Assembly (NCBI RefSeq): GCF_004000605.1
Contig: NZ_CP018911.1
Span: 930,001-994,000 of the forward strand
Direction: 5' to 3'
From: Glycocaulis alkaliphilus
GTDB lineage: Bacteria > Pseudomonadota > Alphaproteobacteria > Caulobacterales > Maricaulaceae
Length of the DNA stretch: 64,000 bases
Part shown: in pieces, positions 34,498 through 43,526 of the stretch
Layout: the number at the start of each line of letters is the position of its first letter
How positions within the stretch are numbered: position 1 is the first letter of the stretch
Notes under the pieces: generated by a model
What the model was told of the DNA's origin: nothing
The model's database searches: none
Seen by the model: the letters and a program-made list of their open reading frames with translations, nothing else
Translations under genes and position numbers: made by a program

Positions 34498-35088
34498 TCA
34501 TAGCTGCGGTTCAGTCTCCCGCATGGATGGTCTGTCGCGCTGCTGTTCGAACCAGGCGGCCAAGGCCTTGTTCTTCTTCCAATCCGGGCAGAGCTGATGT
34601 GCGTCCATCAGCTGCAGGGCTGAGGCGAGTGCCGCGCTCCTGAACTCACTGACCACTGGCAATGCCCCGGCGGCGGCCAGAGTGTCGAAATGGCTGAGGC
34701 ATCGCATCATGCGATCGTGTTCAACCTTCAACAGGAAGTCCGACCGGCTTTCCGGTGTGCGGCGGTTCTCGCGTACCCAGAATGCGATGCCTTCGAGGAA
34801 GCCGGCAATCTGTCCTTCCTCGGCGACGGTCTTCCAGTCCACCTCCCCGGCATTCTCTCCACCGGCGAAATTCCTGATGTAGGCGAATACGCTGCGGGCT
34901 TCTGTGATGACGAGGTCGGCGTGAACCAATGTCGGAACCCGGCCTACAGGGCTGAATGCGAGCACCGGGTTATCGGCCTCGCGGTTGGCGGCAAGCCGCT
35001 CCTCTGCGGCCCCCAGAAGGTTCCACTCGCGCAGCGCAATCCGGGCGGTGCGGGCATAGGGCGAGTTGGGTGTGTAGAAGAGGATCAT
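34498..35088 (-). CDS. Glutathione S-transferase family protein
   Basis: 196 residues, a small GST. The thioredoxin-like N-terminal domain has MILFYTPNSPYARTARIALREW, a cis-Pro region GRVPTLV, and ITEARSVFAYI where the GSH-binding E-S/A-R motif is expected. The C-terminal helical domain follows. The start at 35088 begins the thioredoxin strand; earlier in-frame starts add nothing recognisable. The gene is bracketed by tadA and by a remnant of the tadA 3' end, so it may have been inserted there. Confidence 0.87.
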   Translation of the reverse strand: MILFYTPNSPYARTARIALREWNLLGAAEERLAANREADNPVLAFSPVGRVPTLVHADLVITEARSVFAYIRNFAGGENAGEVDWKTVAEEGQIAGFLEGIAFWVRENRRTPESRSDFLLKVEHDRMMRCLSHFDTLAAAGALPVVSEFRSAALASALQLMDAHQLCPDWKKNKALAAWFEQQRDRPSMRETEPQL

Positions 35089-35143
35089 CCGTACAGAAAT
35101 CCTGTCGCCAGTGCGTCGGGGTGTTGCAGGGCAAGTTGGCACC

Positions 35144-35230
35144 CATCAAAGGCTGGATGTAAACGGCGACATGCTGGCGGAAGAACACGGCGCTCTTCTG
35201 AAAGGGGTTTTCAAGGCGAGGCGGGGGTAG
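35144..35230 (+). pseudogene. Remnant of a second tadA-like gene (C-terminal 28 codons)
   Basis: Translated in frame, this piece gives HQRLDVNGDMLAEEHGALL then KGVFKARRG and a TAG stop. It aligns without gaps with the last 28 residues of TadA upstream (HWRPDVMGGVLTEQSAALL, KGFFKARRG), with about 17 identities, including the identical end and stop context. Nothing similar to TadA precedes it: homology ends at the His codon, at the 5' side of the GST-like gene. No start codon or active site remains. Confidence 0.75.
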
Positions 35231-35244
35231 GGGGCTACCGTTTT

Positions 35245-35356
35245 CTCCCCCCGCCTGCGGGGGGAGTGGCCCAAAGGGCCGAGGGGGGGATTATTGAAAA
35301 AGACTTCCCCCCTCCGTCTCGCTTGCGCTCGACACCTCCCCCGTAAACGGGGGAGG
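35245..35356 (-). repeat. Composite hairpin repeat, family A, copy 3
   Basis: Same architecture as the 13.9 kb copy and in the same orientation: CTCCCCCCGCCTGCGGGGGG, a GTGGCCCAAAGGGCC-type small hairpin, inner G7 and C6 arms around a 19-base centre, a variant small hairpin, and the outer hairpin with CCCCCGTAAACGGGGG. It lies between the tadA remnant and the M23 peptidase gene; together they fill the nearly 300-base gap. Confidence 0.9.
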
Positions 35357-35384
35357 ACATCTGCGGGCGATGACAAGCTGGAAC

Positions 35385-36281
35385 CTAATAAGGCGCCGGA
35401 TAATCCCCGTCCGGGTCTTCCCCGCGCGCAAGGCGTTCAAAGGATTCGATCAGCGAGGTATAGGGCGGCACCGGCGTCAGGCGTATCTGTTCACCGATGA
35501 GCACGCTCTGGCGGATCTCGAAATGCAAATGGAAGGTTGTCGGCGTGGCCCCGTAATGGTTCCAGATCACGCCGATGCGCTCGCCGCGCGCTACCATGTC
35601 GCCGGTTGCCACATCGAGGCGTGCCGGGTCGAGATGCAGGTAGAGATAGCTGGTCCCGTCATCGGCCAGCAGGGTGACGGTGTGACTGGAGATGCCGCTG
35701 ATGACGCCATTATCTGCCGCCACCGCCCAGAACCGGTCTTCATCGCCATAGGGGCTGCGCGGGCAGCGGGGCGGGCGAATATCCTGGCCCTGATGGCCGG
35801 TGCCGCCGGGACACATCGGCGTCGACCAGCCGCGCGTCTCGCAGAAATTGTCAAACCACGGATAGTCGTAATTCTCGGCCGCGCACTGGTTCCAGGGCGG
35901 GCTGGCATGAATGCCGCCCGGCCGCCAGAGCTGGGTGTTGGCAAAAGCGCGCGGCACCTCCACCGGAAAGCGCATATCGGTTGAATAGACGGTGGCGGTC
36001 TCAACGCCGCTGCCCGACCCTTCGGGCAGTTCGCCAGCCGGCGTGAAGAAGGGCTCATCGCCCAGCCAGTCCTGCAGGGCTGCCGGTTCCGGTTCGGGTT
36101 CCGGCTCTGGCTCTGGCTCAGGTTCGGGAATTTCTGGTTCTTCCGGCTCCAGCGTTTCGGTTTCCTCGGGCGGATCAACCGGGTCCGGCGCATCGTCCGG
36201 CGCAGACGGCCAGAAAATGGCGGCGATGAGCGCGCCCCCGCCGATAATGGCGGCCAGCGTATAATCGCGCGCGACGCTCAT
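35385..36281 (-). CDS. Membrane-anchored M23 family metallopeptidase
   Basis: 298 residues. One N-terminal membrane helix (about 8-24) anchors the protein; a Pro/Glu-rich spacer (about 30-67, with a long EP repeat) would span part of the periplasm. The LytM-type domain has zinc ligands His163 and Asp167 in GHQGQD and His251/His253 in FHLHFE, plus His216 in YLHLD. All ligands are present, so it may be an active peptidoglycan endopeptidase. Six cysteines in the domain suggest periplasmic disulfides. Its ATG overlaps the stop of the upstream exported-protein gene. Confidence 0.88.
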   Translation of the reverse strand: MSVARDYTLAAIIGGGALIAAIFWPSAPDDAPDPVDPPEETETLEPEEPEIPEPEPEPEPEPEPEPAALQDWLGDEPFFTPAGELPEGSGSGVETATVYSTDMRFPVEVPRAFANTQLWRPGGIHASPPWNQCAAENYDYPWFDNFCETRGWSTPMCPGGTGHQGQDIRPPRCPRSPYGDEDRFWAVAADNGVISGISSHTVTLLADDGTSYLYLHLDPARLDVATGDMVARGERIGVIWNHYGATPTTFHLHFEIRQSVLIGEQIRLTPVPPYTSLIESFERLARGEDPDGDYPAPY

Positions 36282-37201
36282 GGCTGCCTCCGCCCGTTAT
36301 TGCGCGGCGGCAGGCCTTCGGGCGAGCCGCCCGCGACCACCAGCCGTCCGGCAAGCGCGCGGATCGTGTTCTCATCGCGGCATTCGGCATTCTCGTCCGG
36401 GTTGGAGCACGCGAGCAGCAGGGTATAGGCCGCGCCATAGCGGTTGAAGCTCAGCTCCTGGCCGAACTCGGTGCGCGTGACCAGCTGGCCCTGCGCGTCG
36501 GTCATGGCCATGTATTGGCCCGCTATGGCAGCGCTGGTTTCCACCGCATGGATCACCCGGCTGCCATTGATCTGGTACATGATCCCGCGCCGGTGAAAGC
36601 TGGCGCTGTAGAAATAATCCGAGGCGAAGAACATCATCCCTTCGACGCCGCCGCCTTCTTCCTCGCCGCGCGTGTGCGCCGGCTCTGTTTCCAGCGGCAG
36701 CAGGACGGGCAGGCGCGGGCGCATCAGTTCTTCAGGCTGTGTATTGCGGAAGGGCGGCACGCGAGGCGGTGGCTGGGTCGGCACGAAGGCGGAGGGTGTG
36801 TCCTGGTTCATCTGCGCCATGTCGCGGCGCATGTCGGTAGCGGCACTGTTCCAGTCTATCGAAGCAACGGGCCGCCCTTGCGCGTCGCGCTCAGGCTCCT
36901 GCGTCTGGATGTCTGGTGTGGCGGTATCCGGCGTCTGCTGGCCTCCCTGAGCGCGCTGGGCCAGAGCTTCGCGCAGGGCGTCAGTATTGAGCTGCCGGAT
37001 GGGTTCGCGCTGCGGCTGGGCCTCCATGGCCTGAAGGATGCGCTCGCGTGTCAGCGCCTGCTCGCGCAGTGTCGCCGGCGACTCCGTGTCCTGTTGCTGT
37101 GAGGATTGTTGCTGCGCGGCATGGGCAATCGCTGGCATGGCCAGCATGAGGCCTGTGCCAATCGCAATTACGGTATACCAGCGTGATTGTTGCTGTCCCA
37201 T
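36278..37201 (-). CDS. Exported protein of unknown function, coupled to the M23 peptidase
   Basis: 307 residues with a signal peptide (about 1-28, ending AIAHAA). Then a Gln-rich segment, a helical region with ALTRERILQAMEAQ and LREALAQRAQG, a low-complexity Pro/Gln part, and from about 180 a globular domain with FFASDYFYSASFHRRGIMYQINGSRVIHAVE. Two cysteines near residue 269 and 278. No recognised family. The four-base overlap (ATGA) with the M23 gene downstream implies coupled translation, so the product may be a partner or regulator of that peptidase. Confidence 0.75.
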   Translation of the reverse strand: MGQQQSRWYTVIAIGTGLMLAMPAIAHAAQQQSSQQQDTESPATLREQALTRERILQAMEAQPQREPIRQLNTDALREALAQRAQGGQQTPDTATPDIQTQEPERDAQGRPVASIDWNSAATDMRRDMAQMNQDTPSAFVPTQPPPRVPPFRNTQPEELMRPRLPVLLPLETEPAHTRGEEEGGGVEGMMFFASDYFYSASFHRRGIMYQINGSRVIHAVETSAAIAGQYMAMTDAQGQLVTRTEFGQELSFNRYGAAYTLLLACSNPDENAECRDENTIRALAGRLVVAGGSPEGLPPRNNGRRQP

Positions 37202-37351
37202 GCCCCCTCCCGCCGCAGGGTATGAGCGTACAGCCTATCACACCGCGTGGGCTTACGGCAGCGAAAACAGGAAAGCCGGTGCGGGCAGGTCTGTTACTGG
37301 GCGTCCTTTTGCATTATATGCGGTGCAACATCAGCCAGCAGGGAAAGCCCC

Positions 37352-37717
37352 ATGCAGCTCACCATGATGAAGGCCAAGCTTCACCGCGCCAGCGTGACGC
37401 GCGCTGATTTGCACTATGAAGGTTCGATCTCGATCGATTCCGATCTGCTCGATGCGTCGGGCATTCTGCCAAACGAGCAGGTGGATGTGCTCAACATCAA
37501 CACGGGTGCGCGCTTCACCACTTACGCGATCCCCGCGCCGCGCGGCTCGAAAACGTTCGGGATCAATGGCGCCGCTGCCCGTCTGGCCCAGGTCGGCGAC
37601 CGCATCATTGTGGTTGCCTATGCGCAGATGGACGCAGAGATCGCGCGTCAGTTCGTTCCAAGCGTCGTGCTTCTCGATGAAGACAATCAGGTCGTGAGCG
37701 CCCCGAAGGCGGCTTAG
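37352..37717 (+). CDS. panD: Aspartate 1-decarboxylase PanD (pyruvoyl enzyme)
   Basis: Converts aspartate to beta-alanine for pantothenate and CoA synthesis. 121 residues from the ATG at 37352. The self-cleavage site Gly24-Ser25 sits in [11 protein letters not shown], as in E. coli; other motifs are [22 protein letters not shown] and [12 protein letters not shown]. The frame is open upstream (37247) but that part is unrelated. Followed by a strong bidirectional terminator. Confidence 0.96.
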   Translation: MQLTMMKAKLHRASVTRADLHYEGSISIDSDLLDASGILPNEQVDVLNINTGARFTTYAIPAPRGSKTFGINGAAARLAQVGDRIIVVAYAQMDAEIARQFVPSVVLLDEDNQVVSAPKAA

Positions 37718-37738
37718 TGACACGGCCCGTTCCACAAT

Positions 37739-37776
37739 AAAAAATCCCGCCGGTTTGCGCCGGCGGGATTTTTTTT
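37739..37776. terminator. Bidirectional intrinsic terminator between panD and the cheZ-like gene
   Basis: A 10-base-pair perfect stem (37744-37753 with 37760-37769, ATCCCGCCGG/CCGGCGGGAT), a six-base loop, a run of eight T on the plus strand and A5 on the left, so it works for convergent genes on both sides. Confidence 0.95.
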
Positions 37777-37793
37777 GTCGGTATCAGCGCCGA

Positions 37794-38462
37794 CTAGTCG
37801 AACAGCGAGTCGATGGCGTCCTGATCGAGCGCGATCATCTCGTCCACCGCATCCTGTTTCACCTCGGGTCCGCCAATGGCCGGGCCATTGAGGTGCAGCT
37901 TCTTTTTGCGCTCGGCCTCGGCGATTTCATCCTCGTCGGCCTCCGCATCATGCACGCCCATGGTTGCGGCAAAGCGGGTGACCCGTTTTTCCACGTGGCG
38001 TAGCGATTCCACTACCTTGGAGACGCGCTGGCCGGAGAGATCCTGGAACGAGCAGGCCTCGATAATGCGCATCATCGCGTCATCGACCTGTGCCTTGTAG
38101 GCGTCAAGGTCGTCGGGCTTGGTCCCGAGCAGCTCTTCGGCCTCGTGCATGATGGCCTCGGTCGCCCGCTCGGTGTCGGTAACAACGGCTTCCAGCTCCG
38201 CGCCTGCGGTCGGGATGCGCTGTTCCTTGATGTCATTCGGGCGCAGTTTGGAAATCTCGCTGCGCGTCCGGGCGATATAGTCGGCGATATAGACAAACTC
38301 ACTATGGATCGACTTGTCGAGCGATCCAAAGAAGAGCTGCATGGTGTCGGTCAGTTGCTGCGCAAGCGACAGCACTTCCATCACCTGACCGTCTTTCAGG
38401 TCCTTGGTCTTCAGATTGGCGAGCGACTCGCGCACGCGCGCGGCAACTTCAGCGGCGGGCAT
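37794..38462 (-). CDS. CheZ-like phosphatase
   Basis: 222 residues, mostly long amphipathic helices with an acidic C-terminus ending in a LDQDAIDSLFD tail, as in CheZ whose C-terminal peptide binds CheY. The active-site phrase is ACSFQDLSGQRVSKVVESL, with Asp141 and Gln145 matching the catalytic Asp/Gln pair of CheZ (D-x-T/S-G-Q). It would dephosphorylate the response regulator encoded 49 bases upstream. No other chemotaxis genes are near. Confidence 0.85.
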   Translation of the reverse strand: MPAAEVAARVRESLANLKTKDLKDGQVMEVLSLAQQLTDTMQLFFGSLDKSIHSEFVYIADYIARTRSEISKLRPNDIKEQRIPTAGAELEAVVTDTERATEAIMHEAEELLGTKPDDLDAYKAQVDDAMMRIIEACSFQDLSGQRVSKVVESLRHVEKRVTRFAATMGVHDAEADEDEIAEAERKKKLHLNGPAIGGPEVKQDAVDEMIALDQDAIDSLFD

Positions 38463-38511
38463 AGTATCCCTCCTTCGTAAAAAGCAGCAATGTTCCGGTC
38501 GTAAAAGCGGA

Positions 38512-38898
38512 TCAGAAATCGCCGATGACGGCGACCATCTTCGCTTTCAGCGTGCCGGCATTGAACGGCTTGACGATATAATTGTTCACGCCGGCCTTTT
38601 TCGCCGCGATCACGTTTTCCGTCTTGGACTCAGCCGTCACCATGATGAACGGGACACTCTTGGTCGCGTCATCGGCCCGTACGCGCTGCAGCAGCTCGTA
38701 GCCGGTCATCGGTTCCATGTTCCAGTCGGAAATCACGAGACCGTATTTCTGCTTTTTCATCTTCTCGAAGGCTTCTGTGCCATCCGAGGCTTCATCGACG
38801 TTCTCAAACCCAATCTGGGTAAGAAGATTCCGTATAATACGGATCATCGTCTTGTAATCATCTACCACCAGAATCGGCATCGACATTTCGACAGCCAT
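38512..38898 (-). CDS. Single-domain response regulator, CheY-like
   Basis: 128-residue receiver domain without an output domain. It has the acidic pair in LVVDD, phosphorylation site Asp58 in VISDWNMEP, Thr88 in MVTAE and Lys110 in YIVKP, all standard. The start at 38898 is preceded by GGAGGTGTGGGT, an excellent ribosome site; the open frame extends further upstream. It is the first gene of a two-gene unit with the CheZ-like phosphatase. A kinase is not encoded nearby. Confidence 0.92.
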   Translation of the reverse strand: MAVEMSMPILVVDDYKTMIRIIRNLLTQIGFENVDEASDGTEAFEKMKKQKYGLVISDWNMEPMTGYELLQRVRADDATKSVPFIMVTAESKTENVIAAKKAGVNNYIVKPFNAGTLKAKMVAVIGDF

Positions 38899-39044
38899 AC
38901 CCACACCTCCATCCAGACCTTGTTTGTCATCCCTGTTTCCGGCAGGACAAGGCGGCTTTTCCCCGCTCTTTTCTCCTCCCGCTGTGGCAAAGCTAGACAA
39001 GTGCAGTCAAAATTCGGTTAAACACCCGGCAGAAACGCGCGGCA

Positions 39045-39491
39045 ATGCGGATGGACCTTATGCAGGGCTTTGGAATCAACGAGTTGGAAGTCGGCCAGAC
39101 GGCCTTTATCACGCGCCTGGTGGACGACGAGGCGGTGCGCCGCTTCGCCGAAGTGTCCGGCGACTTCAACCCTTTGCACCTTGATGAGGCATATGCGGCG
39201 CGCACGCCATTCCGCGGACGTATCGCCCACGGTGCGCTGATCGCCTCCTATATCTCGTGTGTGCTGGGCAATCATCTGCCCGGTCCCGGCGCGGTGTTCG
39301 CCGGCATGACGATGCGGTTTGAACGCCCGGTGCGCATTGGCGACACCGTGATCGCCCGTGCGACGGTAACCGCCATCGACATCAAGCAGCGACGCGTCAT
39401 GCTCGATTGCACCTGCGAGGTCGAAGGCGAGCTGTGCATGAAGGCGGAAGCCGAAGTGATGGTCCGCAAGCGCCGGGCATCATCCGAATGA
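39045..39491 (+). CDS. MaoC-like (R)-specific enoyl-CoA hydratase
   Basis: 148-residue hot-dog-fold hydratase. The catalytic hydratase 2 motif FAEVSGDFNPLHLDEAYA, with Asp and His, is intact, and FRGRIAHGALIASY follows. Several close Met codons (39045, 39051, 39060) leave the exact start open. The stop overlaps the ribF start (ATGA). In relatives such enzymes supply hydroxyacyl-CoA for polyhydroxyalkanoate or fatty acid oxidation; no PHA genes are in the window. Confidence 0.88.
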   Translation: MRMDLMQGFGINELEVGQTAFITRLVDDEAVRRFAEVSGDFNPLHLDEAYAARTPFRGRIAHGALIASYISCVLGNHLPGPGAVFAGMTMRFERPVRIGDTVIARATVTAIDIKQRRVMLDCTCEVEGELCMKAEAEVMVRKRRASSE

Positions 39492-40399
39492 GCGGCGTTG
39501 CCGCTCTGGGAAATTTCGATGGCGTTCACGCGGGCCACCGAGCGGTGCTGGATCATGCGCGTGATCTCGCCGCCAGCATCGGCTCTGTGCCGGTAGCAGC
39601 TGTCTTCAGCCCGCATCCGCGCCGCCTGTTCCGGCCTGATGAACCGCCCTTCCGCCTGATGAGTGATGCGCAGCGTGAGCGCGCCCTGCTGGCGGCCGGG
39701 GCCCGCCGCGTCGACACGATCCGCTTTGACGCGGCACTGTCAGCGATGACGCCGGAGGCTTTCGTGCGCGATACGCTGGTGGGTCAGCTGGCGCTGGACG
39801 GGGTGGTGACCGGCGCTGATTTCTGCTTCGGCAAGGGCCGGGCGGGCAATGCGGAAACACTCAAGGCCCTCGGTGCGCAATACGGAATTGCCGTGGGCAT
39901 CGCGTCGACACTGGTCGCCGAGCGCCTGAGCGACCGGGCGAAGTTCTCCTCCAGCGCGGTACGCAACGCCCTGCGTGAGGGCGATGTGGAGACGGCCGCA
40001 GAACTGCTGGGCCGCCCGTGGGCGATAGAAGGCGAGGTGGCTCATGGCGACAAGCGCGGGCGCACGCTGGGCTTTCCCACGGCCAATATCGCGCTTGGCG
40101 ACTATCTGCGCCCGAAGGCGGGCGTCTATGCGGTGCAGGCGTCTCTGCCGGGCCGTACAGAGCCAGTGGGCGGTGTGGCCAATATCGGCAAGCGCCCGAC
40201 CGTGGAGGGGACGGAAGAGCGCCTGGAGGTGTTCTTCTTCGACTTTCCCGGTGATCTTTATGGAAAAACGCTGGAGGTGGAGCTGATCGGCTTTATCCGC
40301 GAGGAGCGCCGCTTTGACGGGCTGGACGCGCTGAAAAACCAGATCGCGCTGGACAGCGATGAGGCGCGCGGCGTTCTGGACCGCCAGCGCGCGTCCTGA
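39488..40399 (+). CDS. ribF: Bifunctional riboflavin kinase/FAD synthetase RibF
   Basis: 303 residues. The N-terminal FAD synthetase (about 1-180) has LGNFDGVHAGHRAVLDHA and VTGADFCFGKGRAGNAETL, and the C-terminal riboflavin kinase (about 175-300) has GDKRGRTLGFPTANI and GVANIGKRPTVEG. Start at 39488 overlaps the MaoC-like stop. It is followed by ileS after 169 bases; the ribF-ileS-lspA order is a common bacterial arrangement. Confidence 0.95.
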   Translation: MSGVAALGNFDGVHAGHRAVLDHARDLAASIGSVPVAAVFSPHPRRLFRPDEPPFRLMSDAQRERALLAAGARRVDTIRFDAALSAMTPEAFVRDTLVGQLALDGVVTGADFCFGKGRAGNAETLKALGAQYGIAVGIASTLVAERLSDRAKFSSSAVRNALREGDVETAAELLGRPWAIEGEVAHGDKRGRTLGFPTANIALGDYLRPKAGVYAVQASLPGRTEPVGGVANIGKRPTVEGTEERLEVFFFDFPGDLYGKTLEVELIGFIREERRFDGLDALKNQIALDSDEARGVLDRQRAS

Positions 40400-40412
40400 T
40401 AGACCGGCAGCC

Positions 40413-40560
40413 ATGAGCACACAGCGCTTTCACATCATCGCGCGTATCCCGCGAATTACCGGCCCGGCCCGCGCCTGATCCCGTTTTCCAACGGGCCGCG
40501 CGTCAGCCGGGATTTGTCCAAGCCACGATGATCTGAAACGACCGATACCAGAAACGGGAT
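40413..40560 (+). promoter_or_regulatory. Possible isoleucine-rich leader peptide and translational attenuator of ileS
   Basis: A 21-codon open frame (40413-40478) encodes MSTQRFHIIARIPRITGPARA. Four of 21 residues are Ile (ATC, ATC, ATC, ATT). Its stop region carries ATCCCGTTT (40478-40486), which can pair either locally with AACGGG (40490-40495) or with AAACGGGAT (40552-40560), directly ahead of the ileS start at 40569 and covering its only GGGA ribosome-site match. Another stem, CGGCCCG with CGGGCCG (about 40460-40500), competes. The design resembles leader-peptide control, but it is inference from one sequence and the leader's own ribosome site is weak. Confidence 0.35.
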
Positions 40561-40568
40561 ACGCCGCC

Positions 40569-43526
40569 ATGAGCGACGCCACTGCCACCGACACCCGCGA
40601 CTACAAAGACACGCTTTTCCTGCCTGCGACCGATTTTCCGATGCGCGCAGGCCTGCCCCAGAGCGAGCCGAAATGGCTGGAGCGCTGGGAGGCGGCAAAG
40701 CTTTACGAACAGATGCGCGAGACGGCCAAAGGCCGGGACCGCTTCGTGCTGCATGACGGCCCGCCTTATGCCAACGGGCACATCCACCTTGGCACCGGTA
40801 TGAACAAGATCCTGAAGGATTTCGTGGTGCGCACACGGCGTATGGCCGGGTTCGATGCGCCTTACCGTCCGGGCTGGGACTGCCACGGCCTGCCCATCGA
40901 ATGGAAGGTGGAGCAGAATTATCGCGCCAAGGGCAAGAAGAAGGACGATGTCCCGGTTGCCGAATTCCGCAAGGCTTGCCGCGACTATGCCGCCGAGTGG
41001 ATTGACGTGCAGCGCGCCGAGTTCAAGCGTCTGGGCGTGGCCGGCGAGTGGAACGATCCCTACACCACCATGGCGTTCGATGCCGAAGCATCCATCGTCA
41101 GCGAGTTCCTGAAATTCGTCGACAAGGGCCTCGTCTATCGCGGTTCCTCGCCTGTGATGTGGTCGCCGGTGGAGCAGACGGCTCTGGCCGAAGCCGAGGT
41201 CGAGTATCACGACAAGGTTTCCACCACGATCTGGGTGAAATTCCCGGTGCGCGGCGTGAAAATGGATGGCTCAGGTATCCCCCACGCCATGGCGGGCGCC
41301 AGCGTGGTCATCTGGACGACGACCCCTTGGACGATCCCGGCCAACCGGGCGATCTGCTACTCGAAGAAAATTGCCTACGGCCTTTATGAGGTCGAAGGCG
41401 CGGATACCGGCTCTGACTTCCTCCCCTGGGCGCGCCCGGGCGACAAGCTGATCGTGGCCGATGCGCTCTGGGAAGACGTGGCGAAAGCCGGCTTCATCGT
41501 GAAGGCCAAGCGCCTGGGCGATGCCGATGTGGAAGGGCTGATCTGTTCGCACCCGTTTGCCAAGACCGACAAGTACTGGGACTATCGCGTGCCGCTGCTT
41601 GATGGCGATCATGTCACCGACGAGCAGGGTACGGGCTTTGTCCACACCGCGCCCGGTCACGGCGCGGAAGACTATGTGGCCTGGATGGCCAACAAGGTCT
41701 GGCACGATCCCAAGGAGCCGATCCCGCACACTGTCGGCCCTGACGGAGCCTATCTGCCCCACATCCCGCTCTTTGCGGGAATGGAAATCGTGCGCACGGA
41801 CGGCAAGAAGGCAGGCCAGGACGGCCCGGCCAACAAGGCTGTGGTCGATACGCTGATCGAGGCGGGCAATCTTCTGGCGCGCGGGCGGCTGGAGCACTCC
41901 TACCCGCACTCATGGCGCTCGAAGGCGCCGGTCATCTTCCGCAACACCAATCAATGGTTCATCGCCATCGACAAGGATATGGGCGATGGCGCCACCCTGC
42001 GCCAGCGCGCGCTGGAAGCCATCGACGCCACTGAATGGACGCCAAAAACCGCGCGCAACCGCATCCATGCGATGGTGTCGGACAGGCCCGACTGGCTGAT
42101 CTCGCGCCAGCGCGCCTGGGGCGTGCCGCTGACCATCTTCGTCAACAAGGCGACAGGCGACATCCTCAATGATGAGGCCGTCAATGCCCGCATCGTGAAG
42201 GCGGTGGAATCGGCCGGCGCGGATGCGTGGTTCGACACCGATCCGCAGGTCTTCCTCGGCGATGCGTATAGCGCGTCCGAGTACGAGCAGGTCACCGACA
42301 TTCTCGATGTCTGGTTCGATTCCGGTTCCACCCACGCCTTTGCACTGCGCGAAGGCGAATGGCCGGCGGACGTGTATCTGGAAGGCTCAGACCAGCATCG
42401 CGGCTGGTTCCAGTCCAGCCTTCTTGAAAGCTGCGGCACGCGCGGCCGCGCGCCCTACAAGGCGGTCGTGACCCACGGCTTCATCGTCGACGAGAAGGGC
42501 ATGAAGATGTCCAAATCGCTCGGCAATGTGCTCGCGCCGAACGCTGTCGCGGAGAAGTATGGCGCGGACATTCTGCGCCTGTGGGCGGCCAGCGCGGACT
42601 ATTCGGGCGATCTACGCATCGGTGAGGCCATCCTGCAATCGGCGGTCGATGCCTATCGCAAGCTGCGCAATACGCTCAAATACCTGCTGGGCGCGCTCGA
42701 CGGGTTCTCGGACGATGAGCGCGTGGCGCCCGCAGAGATGCCCGCGCTGGAGCGCTTCATGCTGCATCGCATGGCGGAGCTGGATGAAACCGTGCGCGCA
42801 GCCTATGCCGCCTATGACTTCAAGCGGGCCTGGTCGGCGCTGTTCAATTTCTGCGTCAATGACCTTTCGGCCTTCTATCTCGATATCCGCAAGGACAGCC
42901 TCTACTGCGACCGGCCGGACGCGATCCGCCGCCGCGCGGCGCGCACGGTGATGGCCGAATTGCTGGACCGTCTCGCACTCTGGATGGCGCCCCTGCTACC
43001 CTTCACGATGGAGGAGGTCTGGGCCTCCCGCTATGGCGAGGATGCGCCTTCCGTCCACCTTCAGACCTTCAAGGACACGCCAGCGGAATGGCGCGATGAA
43101 GTCCGTGCAGAAAACTGGCGCACGATCCGCCGTCTGCGCCGGGGCGTCACGGCCGCGCTGGAAATCATGCGCCGGGACAAGGTGATCGGCTCCAGCCTTG
43201 AGGCTGCGCCGGAGGTCTATGTCACCGATCCGGCCTATCGTGCCGCGCTGGACGCTGAAGCGCCCGGCGGCGTGGACGATTTCCTCGCCGAGCTTTGCAT
43301 CACCTCTCAGGCCACGCTCAAAGACGGCGAGGGGCCTGCAGACGCTTTCCGCACGGAAGACGCGCCGGGCGTAGCCGTGGTGTTCAAACCGGCTCAAGGG
43401 AGCAAATGCGCCCGCTCCTGGCGGATCACGACCGATGTCGGCTCCGATACGCGCTACCCGGACCTCTCGGCGCGTGATGCGGACGCCGTGGCCTGGTATG
43501 ACGCCCGCAAGGGCAATGCCGCATGA
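40569..43526 (+). CDS. ileS: Isoleucyl-tRNA synthetase
   Basis: 985-residue class I synthetase. The HIGH motif is in [10 protein letters not shown] (about residue 64-73), the KMSKS motif in [12 protein letters not shown] (about 640-650), and the editing domain lies between, with [13 protein letters not shown]. The C-terminal segment corresponding to the zinc finger of other IleRS reads KCARSW...[12 protein letters not shown]: only one cysteine is left, as I recall for many alphaproteobacteria. Start at 40569. Its stop overlaps lspA. Possible control by the upstream leader is described separately. Confidence 0.97.
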   Translation: MSDATATDTRDYKDTLFLPATDFPMRAGLPQSEPKWLERWEAAKLYEQMRETAKGRDRFVLHDGPPYANGHIHLGTGMNKILKDFVVRTRRMAGFDAPYRPGWDCHGLPIEWKVEQNYRAKGKKKDDVPVAEFRKACRDYAAEWIDVQRAEFKRLGVAGEWNDPYTTMAFDAEASIVSEFLKFVDKGLVYRGSSPVMWSPVEQTALAEAEVEYHDKVSTTIWVKFPVRGVKMDGSGIPHAMAGASVVIWTTTPWTIPANRAICYSKKIAYGLYEVEGADTGSDFLPWARPGDKLIVADALWEDVAKAGFIVKAKRLGDADVEGLICSHPFAKTDKYWDYRVPLLDGDHVTDEQGTGFVHTAPGHGAEDYVAWMANKVWHDPKEPIPHTVGPDGAYLPHIPLFAGMEIVRTDGKKAGQDGPANKAVVDTLIEAGNLLARGRLEHSYPHSWRSKAPVIFRNTNQWFIAIDKDMGDGATLRQRALEAIDATEWTPKTARNRIHAMVSDRPDWLISRQRAWGVPLTIFVNKATGDILNDEAVNARIVKAVESAGADAWFDTDPQVFLGDAYSASEYEQVTDILDVWFDSGSTHAFALREGEWPADVYLEGSDQHRGWFQSSLLESCGTRGRAPYKAVVTHGFIVDEKGMKMSKSLGNVLAPNAVAEKYGADILRLWAASADYSGDLRIGEAILQSAVDAYRKLRNTLKYLLGALDGFSDDERVAPAEMPALERFMLHRMAELDETVRAAYAAYDFKRAWSALFNFCVNDLSAFYLDIRKDSLYCDRPDAIRRRAARTVMAELLDRLALWMAPLLPFTMEEVWASRYGEDAPSVHLQTFKDTPAEWRDEVRAENWRTIRRLRRGVTAALEIMRRDKVIGSSLEAAPEVYVTDPAYRAALDAEAPGGVDDFLAELCITSQATLKDGEGPADAFRTEDAPGVAVVFKPAQGSKCARSWRITTDVGSDTRYPDLSARDADAVAWYDARKGNAA

